Made by a program: the position numbers and the translations under genes. The notes under the pieces are model-generated. The model was not told the DNA's origin and made no database searches. It saw only the letters and a program-made list of their open reading frames with translations. Shown piece after piece: positions 1 to 9,900 of a stretch of DNA of 64,000 nucleotides (positions within the stretch are counted from its first letter, which is position 1; each line of letters opens with the position of its first letter). Source of the DNA: Tenodera sinensis (Eukaryota; Arthropoda; Insecta; Mantodea; Mantidae); NCBI GenBank assembly GCA_030765045.1, contig CM060966.1:61931786-61995785 (forward strand), written 5' to 3'.

Positions 1-811
1 TTTTGTTGGATTCGAGCAGGTGTTGTTTCGCGATAATTCGCTTGTTTAGAGCAATTTCACTCTAAATTATCACATTCTCTGAATTGTGTAACACTTGTCT
101 CAAAGCGCCTCTGAGGCTTAGTAGAGACTGCTGGGCAGAGTTTTTGTTGGATTCGAGCAGGTGTTATTTCGCGATAATTCGCTTGTTTAGAGCAATTTCA
201 CTCTAATTTTTTACATTCTCTGATGTTTGTAACACTTGTCTCAAAGCGCCTCTGAGGATTAGTAGAGACGGCTGGGCACAGTTTTTGTTGGATTCGAGCA
301 GGTGATGTTTCGCGATAATTCGCTTGTTTAGAGCAATTCCACTCTAATTTTTTACATTCTCTGAATTGTGTAACACTTGGCTCAAAGCGTCTCTGAGGCT
401 CAGTAGTGACGGCAGCGCAGAGTTTTTGTTGGATTCGAGCAGGTGTTGTTTCGCGATAATTCGCTTGTTTGAAGCAATTTCACTCAAATTTTTGACATTC
501 TCTGAATTTCGTAACACTTGTCTCAAAGCGTCTCTGAGGCTTAATAGAAACGGCTGGCGACAGTTTTTGTTGGATTCGAAAAGGTCTTGTTGCGCGATAA
601 TTCGCTTGTCTGAAGCAATTCCACCCTAATTTTTTTCAGTCTCTGATATTTGTAACACTTGTCTCAAAGCGTCTCTTAGGCTTAGTAGAGACGGCTGGGC
701 ACAGTTTTTGTTTGATTCGAGCAGGTGTTATTTCGCGATTTATTCGCTCGTTTGAAGCAATTCCACTCTAATTTTTAACATTCTCTGAATTGTGTAACAC
801 TTGTCTCAAAG

Positions 812-835
812 CGTCTCTGAGGCTTAGTAGAGACG
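812..835. other. Exemplar 7-bp inverted repeat within the monomer
   Basis: CGTCTCT (812-818), ten bases, then AGAGACG (829-835) form a perfect 7-bp dyad able to make a hairpin or cruciform arm. It recurs in most standard monomers at monomer positions 106-129. The dyad is seen directly; whether it folds in the cell is unknown. Each arm contains CGTCTC or its reverse complement. Confidence 0.75.
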
Positions 836-1129
836 GCTGGGCACAGTTTTTGCTGCATTCGAGCAGGTGTTGTTTCGCGATAATTCGCTTGTCGGAAGCA
901 ATTTCACTCAAATTTTTGACATTCTCTGAATTTCGTAACACTTGTCTCAAAACTTCTCTGAGGTTTAGTAGAGACGGCTGGGCACAGTTTTTGTTGGATT
1001 CGAGCAGGTGTTGTTGCGCGATAATTCGCTTGTTTGAAGCAATTTCACTCAAATTTTTGACATTCTCTTAATTTCGTAACACTTGTCTCATAGCGTCTCT
1101 GAGGCTTAGTAGAGACGGCTGGGCAGAGT

Positions 1130-1270
1130 TTTTGTTGGATTCGAGCAGGTGTTGTTTCGCGATAATTCGCTTGTTTGAAGCAATTCCACTCTAATTTTTG
1201 ACATTCTCTGATATTTGTAACACTTGTCTCAAAGCGTCTCTGAGGCTTAGTAGAGACGGCTGGGCACAGT
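1130..1270 (+). repeat. Exemplar class D monomer
   Basis: Class D is defined by CCACTCTAATTTTTGAC followed by GATATTTGTAAC here, or GATGTTTGTAAC in most other copies. It usually begins after GGGCAGAG and precedes a B monomer. A form with GCAGTTGTTG in place of GCAGGTGTTG is common from 20 kb onward. Confidence 0.85.
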
Positions 1271-1411
1271 TTTTGTTGGATTCGAGCAGATGTTACTTCG
1301 CGATAATTCGCTTGTTTGAAGCAATTCCACTCTAATTTTTAACATTCTCTGAATTGTGTAACACTTGTCTCAAAGCGTCTCTGAGGCTTAGTAGAGACGG
1401 CTGTGCACAGT
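1271..1411 (+). repeat. Exemplar class B monomer
   Basis: Class B is defined by CCACTCTAATTTTTAAC and GAATTGTGTAAC, usually with GTTATTTCG in place of GTTGTTTCG. This copy has the rarer GCAGATGTTACTTCG. CTCTAA at 1330-1335 supplies TAA on the plus strand and, offset by one base, TAG on the minus strand. Class B commonly precedes A and L1 monomers and also occurs as identical adjacent pairs. Confidence 0.85.
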
Positions 1412-1552
1412 TTTTGTTGGATTCGAGCAGGTGTTGTTTCGCGATAATTCGCTTGTTTGAAGCAATTTCACTCAAATTTTTGACATTCTCTGAATTTCGT
1501 AACACTTGTCTCAAAGCGTCTCTGAGACTTAATAGAGACGGCTGGCGACAGT
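1412..1552 (+). repeat. Exemplar class A monomer
   Basis: The phase begins at TTTTGTTGGA. Class A is defined by TTTGAAGC, TCACTCAAATTTTTGAC and GAATTTCGTAAC. It lacks the CTCTAA stop-bearing hexamer, so reading frames on both strands pass through it. This copy ends GAGACTTAATAGAGACGG and GGCGACAG, the form that precedes an E monomer. It keeps a perfect CGTCTCT/AGAGACG inverted repeat and the TCGCGA core. Confidence 0.85.
1437..1452. other. Exemplar conserved core TTTCGCGATAATTCGC
   Basis: Monomer positions 26-41 are nearly invariant across the window despite class differences on both sides. The block holds the palindrome TCGCGA and the short inverted repeat GCGA-TAAT-TCGC. Occasional forms are CGATATTTCGC, CGCAATAATTCGC and GGCGATAATTCCC. 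A protein-binding site is a possible reason for the conservation, but that is inference. Confidence 0.6.
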
Positions 1553-1693
1553 TTTTGTTGGATTCGAAAAGGTCTTGTTTCGCGATAATTCGCTTGTCTG
1601 AAGCAATTCCACCCTAATTTTTGTCAGTCTCTGATATTTGTAACACTTGTCTCAAAGCGTCTCTGAGGCTTAGTAGAGACGGCTGGGCACAGT
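1553..1693 (+). repeat. Exemplar class E monomer
   Basis: Class E is the most distinct of the common classes. It has TTCGAAAAGGTCTTG instead of TTCGAGCAGGTGTTG, CTTGTCTGAAGC, CCACCCTAATTTTTGTC and CAGTCTCTGATATTTG. A later form has GATCTTTG. It always follows an A-type monomer ending GACTTAATAGAGACGG or GGCTTAATAGAAACGG, so the A-E pair moves as a two-monomer cassette. Confidence 0.85.
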
Positions 1694-1910
1694 TTTTGTT
1701 TGATTCGAGCAGGTGTTATTTCGCGATAATTCGCTTGTTTGAAGCAATTCCACTCTAATTTTTAACATTCTCTGAATTGTGTAACACTTGTCTCCAAGCT
1801 TCTCTGAGGTTTAGTAGAGACGGTTGGGCACAGTTTTTGTTGGATTCGAGCAGGTGTTGTTTCGCGATAACTCGCTTGTTTGAAGCAATTTCACTCAAAT
1901 TTTTGACATT

Positions 1911-3385
1911 CTCTGAATTGTGTAACACTTGTCTCATAGCGCCTCTGAGGCTTAGTAGACACGGCTGGGCACAGTTTTTGTTGGATTCGAGCAGGTGTTA
2001 TTTCGCGATAATTCGCTTGTTTGAAGCAATTCCACTCTAATTTTTAACATTCTCTGAATTGTGTAACACTTGTCTCCAAGCTTCTCTGAGGTTTAGTAGA
2101 GACGGTTGGGCACAGTTTTTGTTGGATTCGAGCAGGTGTTGTTTCGCGATAACTCGCTTGTTTGAAGCAATTTCACTCAAATTTTTGACATTCTCTGAAT
2201 TTCGTAACACTTGTCTCAAAGCGTCTCTGAGGCTTATCAGAGACGGCTGGGCAGAGTTTTTGTTGGATTCGAGCAGTTGTTGTTTCGCGATAATTCGCTT
2301 GTTTGAAGCAATTCCACTCTAATTTTTGACATTCTCTGATGTTTGTAACACTTGTCTCAAAGCGTCTCTGAGGCTTAGTAGAGACGGCTGGGCACAGTTT
2401 TTGTTGGATTCGAGCAGGTGTTATTTCGCGATAATTCGCTTGTTTGAAGCAATTCCACTCTAATTTTTAACATTCTCTGAATTGTGTAACACTTGTCTCA
2501 AAGCGTCTCTGAGGCTTAGTAGAGACGGGTGGGCACAGTGTTTTTTGGATTCGAGCAGGTGTTGTTTCGCGATATTTCGCTTGTTTGAAGCAATTTCACC
2601 CAAATTTTTGACATTCTCTGAATTTCATAACACTTGTCTCAAAGCGTCTCTGAGGCTTAGTAGAGACGGCTGGGCACAGTTTTTGTTGGATTCGAGCAGG
2701 TGTTGTTTCGCGATATTTCGCTTGTTTGAAGCAATTTCACCCAAATTTTTGACATTCTCTGAATTTCGTAACACTTGTCTCAAAGCGTCTCTGAGGATTA
2801 GTAGAGACGGCTGGGCACAGTTTTTGTTGGATTCGAGCAGGTGTTATTTCGCGATAATTCGCTTGTTTGAAGCAATTCCACTCTAATTTTTAACATTCTC
2901 TGAATTGTGTAACACTTGTCTCAAAGCGTCTCTGAGGCTTAGTAGAGACGGCTGGGCACAGTTTTTGTTGGATTCGAGCAGGTGTTATTTCGCGATAATT
3001 CGCTTGTTTGAAGCAATTCCACTCTAATTTTTAACATTCTCTGAATTGTGTAACACTTGTCTCAAAGCGTCTCTGAGGCTTAGTAGAGACGGCTGGGCAC
3101 AGTTTTTGCTGCATTCGAGCAGGTGTTGTTTCGCGATAATTCGCTTGTTGGAAGCAATTTCACTCAAATTTTTGACATTCTCTGAATTTCGTAACACTTG
3201 GCTCTAAGCGTCTCTGAGGCTTAGTAGAGATGGCTGGGCAGAGTTTTTGTTGGATTCGAGCAGGTGTTGTTTCGCGATAATTCGCTTGTTTGAAGCAATT
3301 CCACTCTAATTTTTGACATTCTATGATGTTTGTAACTCTTGTCTCAAAGCGCCTCTGAGGCTTAGTAGAGACGGCTGGGCACAGT
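1911..3385. repeat. HOR block duplicated at about 7832-9306
   Basis: The block matches downstream sequence at a constant offset of 5921, and the match continues through 3386 to about 3964 (copy ending about 9885). Shared rare variants include GTAGACACGG, the GGTTGGGCAC monomer near 2105, and CACAGTGTTTTTTGG near 2537. The right part holds two tandem monomers with CGATATTTCGC and CACCCAAATTT, then two apparently identical adjacent B monomers (2822-2962 and 2963-3103). An L1 landmark monomer at 3104-3244 follows. This B-B-L1 order recurs through much of the window. Confidence 0.8.
3104..3244 (+). repeat. Exemplar L1 landmark monomer
   Basis: It begins TTTTGCTGCATTCGAGC instead of TTTTGTTGGATTCGAGC and has CTTGTTGGAAGC and CTTGGCTCTAAGCG. 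It occurs 21 times, starting at 3104, 4938, 9025, 10857, 11703, 13535, 18188, 20021, 22841, 25944, 30174, 33418, 39753, 42855, 46100, 48497, 51176, 53290, 55122, 57237 and 60902. A related form with TTGTCGGAAG starts at 848, 4233 and 6067. Because it is rare and regular it is the best ruler for HOR length. Confidence 0.85.
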
Positions 3386-3526
3386 TTTTGTTGGATTCGA
3401 GCAGGTGTTGTTTCGCGATAATTCGCTTGTTTAGAGCAATTTCACTCTAAATTATCACATTCTCTGAATTGTGTAACACTTGTCTCAAAGCGCCTCTGAG
3501 GCTTAGTAGAGACTGCTGGGCAGAGT
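3386..3526 (+). repeat. Exemplar class C monomer
   Basis: Class C has TTTAGAGC in place of TTTGAAGC, CACTCTAAATTATCACATTC, and GCGCCTCTGAGGC in place of GCGTCTCTGAGGC, with GAGACTGCTGG at the end. A later form has AAATTTTCAC. The T-to-C change breaks one pair of the outer inverted repeat but creates a tighter GCCTC/GAGGC palindrome with a one-base centre. Confidence 0.8.
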
Positions 3527-3808
3527 TTTTGTTGGATTCGAGCAGGTGTTATTTCGCGATAATTCGCTTGTTTAGAGCAATTTCACTCTAATTTTTTACA
3601 TTCTCTGATGTTTGTAACACTTGTCTCAAAGCGCCTCTGAGGATTAGTAGAGACGGCTGGGCACAGTTTTTGTTGGATTCGAGCAGGTGATGTTTCGCGA
3701 TAATTCGCTTGTTTAGAGCAATTCCACTCTAATTTTTTACATTCTCTGAATTGTGTAACACTTGGCTCAAAGCGTCTCTGAGGCTCAGTAGTGACGGCAG
3801 CGCAGAGT
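3527..3808 (+). repeat. Exemplar class F and G monomers
   Basis: F (3527-3667) has TTTAGAGC, CACTCTAATTTTTTACATTC, GATGTTTG and GAGGATTAG. G (3668-3808) has TTTAGAGC, CCACTCTAATTTTTTAC, GAATTGTG, GCTCAGTAGTGACGG and CAGCGCAGAG. C, F and G occur as an ordered run downstream of an L1 landmark. F and G are lost together in three copies (11.4, 14.1 and 20.55 kb). Confidence 0.8.
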
Positions 3809-5219
3809 TTTTGTTGGATTCGAGCAGGTGTTGTTTCGCGATAATTCGCTTGTTTGAAGCAATTTCACTCAAATTTTTGACATTCTCTGAATTTCGTAAC
3901 ACTTGTCTCAAAGCGTCTCTGAGGCTTAATAGAAACGGCTGGCGACAGTTTTTGTTGGATTCGAAAAGGTCTTGTTGCGCGATAATTCGCTTGTCTGAAG
4001 CAATTCCACCCTAATTTTTTTCAGTCTCTGATATTTGTAACACTTGTCTCAAAGCGTCTCTTAGGCTTAGTAGAGACGGCTGGGCACAGTTTTTGTTTGA
4101 TTCGAGCAGGTGTTATTTCGCGATTTATTCGCTCGTTTGAAGCAATTCCACTCTAATTTTTAACATTCTCTGAATTGTGTAACACTTGTCTCAAAGCGTC
4201 TCTGAGGCTTAGTAGAGACGGCTGGGCACAGTTTTTGCTGCATTCGAGCAGGTGTTGTTTCGCGATAATTCGCTTGTCGGAAGCAATTTCACTCAAATTT
4301 TTGACATTCTCTGAATTTCGTAACACTTGTCTCAAAACTTCTCTGAGGTTTAGTAGAGACGGCTGGGCACAGTTTTTGTTGGATTCGAGCAGGTGTTGTT
4401 GCGCGATAATTCGCTTGTTTGAAGCAATTTCACTCAAATTTTTGACATTCTCTTAATTTCGTAACACTTGTCTCATAGCGTCTCTGAGGCTTAGTAGAGA
4501 CGGCTGGGCAGAGTTTTTGTTGGATTCGAGCAGGTGTTGTTTCGCGATAATTCGCTTGTTTGAAGCAATTCCACTCTAATTTTTGACATTCTCTGATATT
4601 TGTAACACTTGTCTCAAAGCGTCTCTGAGGCTTAGTAGAGACGGCTGGGCACAGTTTTTGTTGGATTCGAGCAGATGTTACTTCGCGATAATTCGCTTGT
4701 TTGAAGCAATTCCACTCTAATTTTTAACATTCTCTGAATTGTGTAACACTTGTCTCAAAGCGTCTCTGAGGCTTAGTAGAGACGGCTGGGCACAGTTTTT
4801 GTTGGATTCGAGCAGGTGTTATTTCGCGATAATTCGCTTGTTTGAAGCAATTCCACTCTAATTTTTAACATTCTCTGAATTGTGTAACACTTGTCTCAAA
4901 GCGTCTCTGAGGCTTAGTAGAGACGGCTGGGCACAGTTTTTGCTGCATTCGAGCAGGTGTTGTTTCGCGATAATTCGCTTGTTGGAAGCAATTTCACTCA
5001 AATTTTTGACATTCTCTGAATTTCGTAACACTTGGCTCTAAGCGTCTCTGAGGCTTAGTAGAGATGGCTGGGCAGAGTTTTTGTTGGATTCGAGCAGGTG
5101 TTGTTTCGCGATAATTCGCTTGTTTGAAGCAATTCCACTCTAATTTTTGACATTCTATGATGTTTGTAACACTTGTCTCAAAGCGCCTCTGAGGCTTAGT
5201 AGAGACGGCTGGGCACAGT

Positions 5220-6975
5220 TTTTGTTGGATTCGAGCAGGTGTTGTTTCGCGATAATTCGCTTGTTTAGAGCAATTTCACTCTAAATTATCACATTCTCTG
5301 AATTGTGTAACACTTGTCTCAAAGCGCCTCTGAGGCTTAGTAGAGACTGCTGGGCAGAGTTTTTGTTGGATTCGAGCAGGTGTTATTTCGCGATAATTCG
5401 CTTGTTTAGAGCAATTTCACTCTAATTTTTTACATTCTCTGATGTTTGTAACACTTGTCTCAAAGCGCCTCTGAGGATTAGTAGAGACGGCTGGGCACAG
5501 TTTTTGTTGGATTCGAGCAGGTGATGTTTCGCGATAATTCGCTTGTTTAGAGCAATTCCACTCTAATTTTTTACATTCTCTGAATTGTGTAACACTTGGC
5601 TCAAAGCGTCTCTGAGGCTCAGTAGTGACGGCAGCGCAGAGTTTTTGTTGGATTCGAGCAGGTGTTGTTTCGCGATAATTCGCTTGTTTGAAGCAATTTC
5701 ACTCAAATTTTTGACATTCTCTGAATTTCGTAACACTTGTCTCAAAGCGTCTCTGAGGCTTAATAGAAACGGCTGGCGACAGTTTTTGTTGGATTCGAAA
5801 AGGTCTTGTTGCGCGATAATTCGCTTGTCTGAAGCAATTCCACCCTAATTTTTTTCAGTCTCTGATATTTGTAACACTTGTCTCAAAGCGTCTCTTAGGC
5901 TTAGTAGAGACGGCTGGGCACAGTTTTTGTTTGATTCGAGCAGGTGTTATTTCGCGATTTATTCGCTCGTTTGAAGCAATTCCACTCTAATTTTTAACAT
6001 TCTCTGAATTGTGTAACACTTGTCTCAAAGCGTCTCTGAGGCTTAGTAGAGACGGCTGGGCACAGTTTTTGCTGCATTCGAGCAGGTGTTGTTTCGCGAT
6101 AATTCGCTTGTCGGAAGCAATTTCACTCAAATTTTTGACATTCTCTGAATTTCGTAACACTTGTCTCAAAACTTCTCTGAGGTTTAGTAGAGACGGCTGG
6201 GCACAGTTTTTGTTGGATTCGAGCAGGTGTTGTTGCGCGATAATTCGCTTGTTTGAAGCAATTTCACTCAAATTTTTGACATTCTCTTAATTTCGTAACA
6301 CTTGTCTCATAGCGTCTCTGAGGCTTAGTAGAGACGGCTGGGCAGAGTTTTTGTTGGATTCGAGCAGGTGTTGTTTCGCGATAATTCGCTTGTTTGAAGC
6401 AATTCCACTCTAATTTTTGACATTCTCTGATATTTGTAACACTTGTCTCAAAGCGTCTCTGAGGCTTAGTAGAGACGGCTGGGCACAGTTTTTGTTGGAT
6501 TCGAGCAGATGTTACTTCGCGATAATTCGCTTGTTTGAAGCAATTCCACTCTAATTTTTAACATTCTCTGAATTGTGTAACACTTGTCTCAAAGCGTCTC
6601 TGAGGCTTAGTAGAGACGGCTGTGCACAGTTTTTGTTGGATTCGAGCAGGTGTTGTTTCGCGATAATTCGCTTGTTTGAAGCAATTTCACTCAAATTTTT
6701 GACATTCTCTGAATTTCGTAACACTTGTCTCAAAGCGTCTCTGAGACTTAATAGAGACGGCTGGCGACAGTTTTTGTTGGATTCGAAAAGGTCTTGTTTC
6801 GCGATAATTCGCTTGTCTGAAGCAATTCCACCCTAATTTTTGTCAGTCTCTGATATTTGTAACACTTGTCTCAAAGCGTCTCTGAGGCTTAGTAGAGACG
6901 GCTGGGCACAGTTTTTGTTTGATTCGAGCAGGTGTTATTTCGCGATAATTCGCTTGTTTGAAGCAATTCCACTCT
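5220..6975. repeat. Second copy of the 13-monomer HOR
   Basis: This repeats 3386-4788 at offset 1834 and the left-edge block at offset 5219. It shares the rare monomers with CGATTTATTCGCTCG (5956), TTGTCGGAAG (6108) and GCAGATGTTACTTCG (6505). After about 6622 it follows the left-edge copy, including GGCTGTGCACAG near 6622, rather than the immediately preceding copy. The match to the left edge stops at about 6976, where AATTTGTAACATTC replaces AATTTTTAACATTC. Confidence 0.85.
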
Positions 6976-9900
6976 AATTTGTAACATTCTCTGAATTGTG
7001 TAACGCTTGTCTCATAGCGTCTCTGAGGCTCAGTAGAGACGGCTGGGCACAGTTTTTGTTGGATTCGAGCAGGTGTTATTTCGCGATAATTCGCTTGTTT
7101 GAAGCAATTTCACCCAAATTTTTGACATTCTCTGAATTTCGTAACACTTGTCTCAAAGCGTCTCTGAGGCTTAGTAGAGACGGCTGGGCAGAGTTTTTGT
7201 TGGATTCGAGCAGGTGTTGTTTCGCGATAATTCGCTTGTTTGAAGCAATTCCACTCTAATTTTTGACATTCTCTGTTTGTAACACTTGTCTCAAAGCGTC
7301 TCTGAGGCTTAGTAGAGACGGCTGGGCACAGTTTTTGTTTGATTCGAGCAGGTGTTATTTCGCGATAATTCGCTTGTTTGAAGCAATTCCACTCTAATTT
7401 TTAACATTCTCTGAATTGTGTAACACTTGTCTCAAAGCGTCTCTGAGGCTTAGTAGAGACGGCTGGGCACAGTTTTTGTTGGATTCGAGCAGGTGTTGTT
7501 TCGCGATAATTCGCTTGTTTGAAGCAATTTCACTCAAATTTTTGACATTCTCTGAATTTCGTAACACTTGTCTCAAAGCGTCTCTGAGACTTAATAGAGA
7601 CGGCTGGGGACAGTTTTTGTTGGATTCGAAAAGGTCTTGTTTCGCGATAATTCGCTTGTCCGAAGCAATTCCACCCTAATTTTTGTCAGTCTCTGATATT
7701 TGTAACACTTGTCTCAAAGCGTCTCTGAGGCTTAGTAGAGACGGCTGGGCACAGTTTTTGTTTGATTCGAGCAGGTGTTATTTCGCGATAATTCGCTTGT
7801 TTGAAGCAATTCCACTCTAATTTTTAACATTCTCTGAATTGTGTAACACTTGTCTCATAGCGCCTCTGAGGCTTAGTAGACACGGCTGGGCACAGTTTTT
7901 GTTGGATTCGAGCAGGTGTTATTTCGCGATAATTCGCTTGTTTGAAGCAATTCCACTCTAATTTTTAACATTCTCTGAATTGTGTAACACTTGTCTCCAA
8001 GCTTCTCTGAGGTTTAGTAGAGACGGTTGGGCACAGTTTTTGTTGGATTCGAGCAGGTGTTGTTTCGCGATAACTCGCTTGTTTGAAGCAATTTCACTCA
8101 AATTTTTGACATTCTCTGAATTTCGTAACACTTGTCTCAAAGCGTCTCTGAGGCTTATCAGAGACGGCTGGGCAGAGTTTTTGTTGGATTCGAGCAGTTG
8201 TTGTTTCGCGATAATTCGCTTGTTTGAAGCAATTCCACTCTAATTTTTGACATTCTCTGATGTTTGTAACACTTGTCTCAAAGCGTCTCTGAGGCTTAGT
8301 AGAGACGGCTGGGCACAGTTTTTGTTGGATTCGAGCAGGTGTTATTTCGCGATAATTCGCTTGTTTGAAGCAATTCCACTCTAATTTTTAACATTCTCTG
8401 AATTGTGTAACACTTGTCTCAAAGCGTCTCTGAGGCTTAGTAGAGACGGGTGGGCACAGTGTTTTTTGGATTCGAGCAGGTGTTGTTTCGCGATATTTCG
8501 CTTGTTTGAAGCAATTTCACCCAAATTTTTGACATTCTCTGAATTTCATAACACTTGTCTCAAAGCGTCTCTGAGGCTTAGTAGAGACGGCTGGGCACAG
8601 TTTTTGTTGGATTCGAGCAGGTGTTGTTTCGCGATATTTCGCTTGTTTGAAGCAATTTCACCCAAATTTTTGACATTCTCTGAATTTCGTAACACTTGTC
8701 TCAAAGCGTCTCTGAGGATTAGTAGAGACGGCTGGGCACAGTTTTTGTTGGATTCGAGCAGGTGTTATTTCGCGATAATTCGCTTGTTTGAAGCAATTCC
8801 ACTCTAATTTTTAACATTCTCTGAATTGTGTAACACTTGTCTCAAAGCGTCTCTGAGGCTTAGTAGAGACGGCTGGGCACAGTTTTTGTTGGATTCGAGC
8901 AGGTGTTATTTCGCGATAATTCGCTTGTTTGAAGCAATTCCACTCTAATTTTTAACATTCTCTGAATTGTGTAACACTTGTCTCAAAGCGTCTCTGAGGC
9001 TTAGTAGAGACGGCTGGGCACAGTTTTTGCTGCATTCGAGCAGGTGTTGTTTCGCGATAATTCGCTTGTTGGAAGCAATTTCACTCAAATTTTTGACATT
9101 CTCTGAATTTCGTAACACTTGGCTCTAAGCGTCTCTGAGGCTTAGTAGAGATGGCTGGGCAGAGTTTTTGTTGGATTCGAGCAGGTGTTGTTTCGCGATA
9201 ATTCGCTTGTTTGAAGCAATTCCACTCTAATTTTTGACATTCTATGATGTTTGTAACACTTGTCTCAAAGCGCCTCTGAGGCTTAGTAGAGACGGCTGGG
9301 CACAGTTTTTGTTGGATTCGAGCAGGTGTTGTTTCGCGATAATTCGCTTGTTTAGAGCAATTTCACTCTAAATTATCACATTCTCTGAATTGTGTAACAC
9401 TTGTCTCAAAGCGCCTCTGAGGCTTAGTAGAGACTGCTGGGCAGAGTTTTTGTTGGATTCGAGCAGGTGTTATTTCGCGATAATTCGCTTGTTTAGAGCA
9501 ATTTCACTCTAATTTTTTACATTCTCTGATGTTTGTAACACTTGTCTCAAAGCGCCTCTGAGGATTAGTAGAGACGGCTGGGCACAGTTTTTGTTGGATT
9601 CGAGCAGGTGATGTTTCGCGATAATTCGCTTGTTTAGAGCAATTCCACTCTAATTTTTTACATTCTCTGAATTGTGTAACACTTGGCTCAAAGCGTCTCT
9701 GAGGCTCAGTAGTGACGGCAGCGCAGAGTTTTTGTTGGATTCGAGCAGGTGTTGTTTCGCGATAATTCGCTTGTTTGAAGCAATTTCACTCAAATTTTTG
9801 ACATTCTCTGAATTTCGTAACACTTGTCTCAAAGCGTCTCTGAGGCTTAATAGAAACGGCTGGCGACAGTTTTTGTTGGATTCGAGCAGGTGTTGTTTCG

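Larger units (their letters stand above)
1..1910. repeat. Left-edge HOR block, related to 5220-6975
   Basis: This block of about 13.5 monomers matches 3386-4788 at offset 3385 up to about position 1404. It matches 5220-6975 at offset 5219 up to about 1756. It holds C, F and G class monomers (TTTAGAGC variants) near the left edge. An L1-like monomer at 848 carries CTTGTCGGAAGC and is followed by AAAACTTCTCTG. D, B, A and E monomers then occupy 1130-1693. From about 1712 to 1913 it is the first half of a two-monomer (282-bp) tandem duplication whose second half is about 1994-2195. The left end is cut by the window. Confidence 0.8.
3386..5219. repeat. 13-monomer HOR copy (1,834 bp), first of an adjacent pair
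   Basis: The sequence from 3386 repeats at 5220, an offset of 1834 or 13 monomers plus one base. Order: C (3386-3526), F (3527-3667), G (3668-3808), an A monomer ending CTTAATAGAAACGG, an E monomer with TTCGAAAAGG, a B-like monomer with CGATTTATTCGCTCG, an L1-like monomer with TTGTCGGAAG, further A and D monomers, two B monomers and an L1 monomer at 4938. It follows the left-edge copy until about 4789, then switches to the B-B-L1 order, so it is itself a recombinant of neighbouring HOR forms. Confidence 0.85.

Noticed and set aside
1437..1454. CENP-B box
   Set aside because: Aligning the conserved core with the nTTCGnnnnAnnCGGGn consensus keeps TTCG and the central A but fails most of CGGG. 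No better match was found on either strand of the standard monomer.
1412..1552. The 141-bp monomer as a dimer of two about 70-bp units
   Set aside because: T5 tracts lie roughly half a monomer apart, but the two halves do not align beyond those tracts.
1412..1552. tRNA gene or tRNA pseudogene on the minus strand
   Set aside because: Only the B-box-like stretch fits. The flanks cannot form a T-stem and no acceptor or anticodon stem is recognisable.
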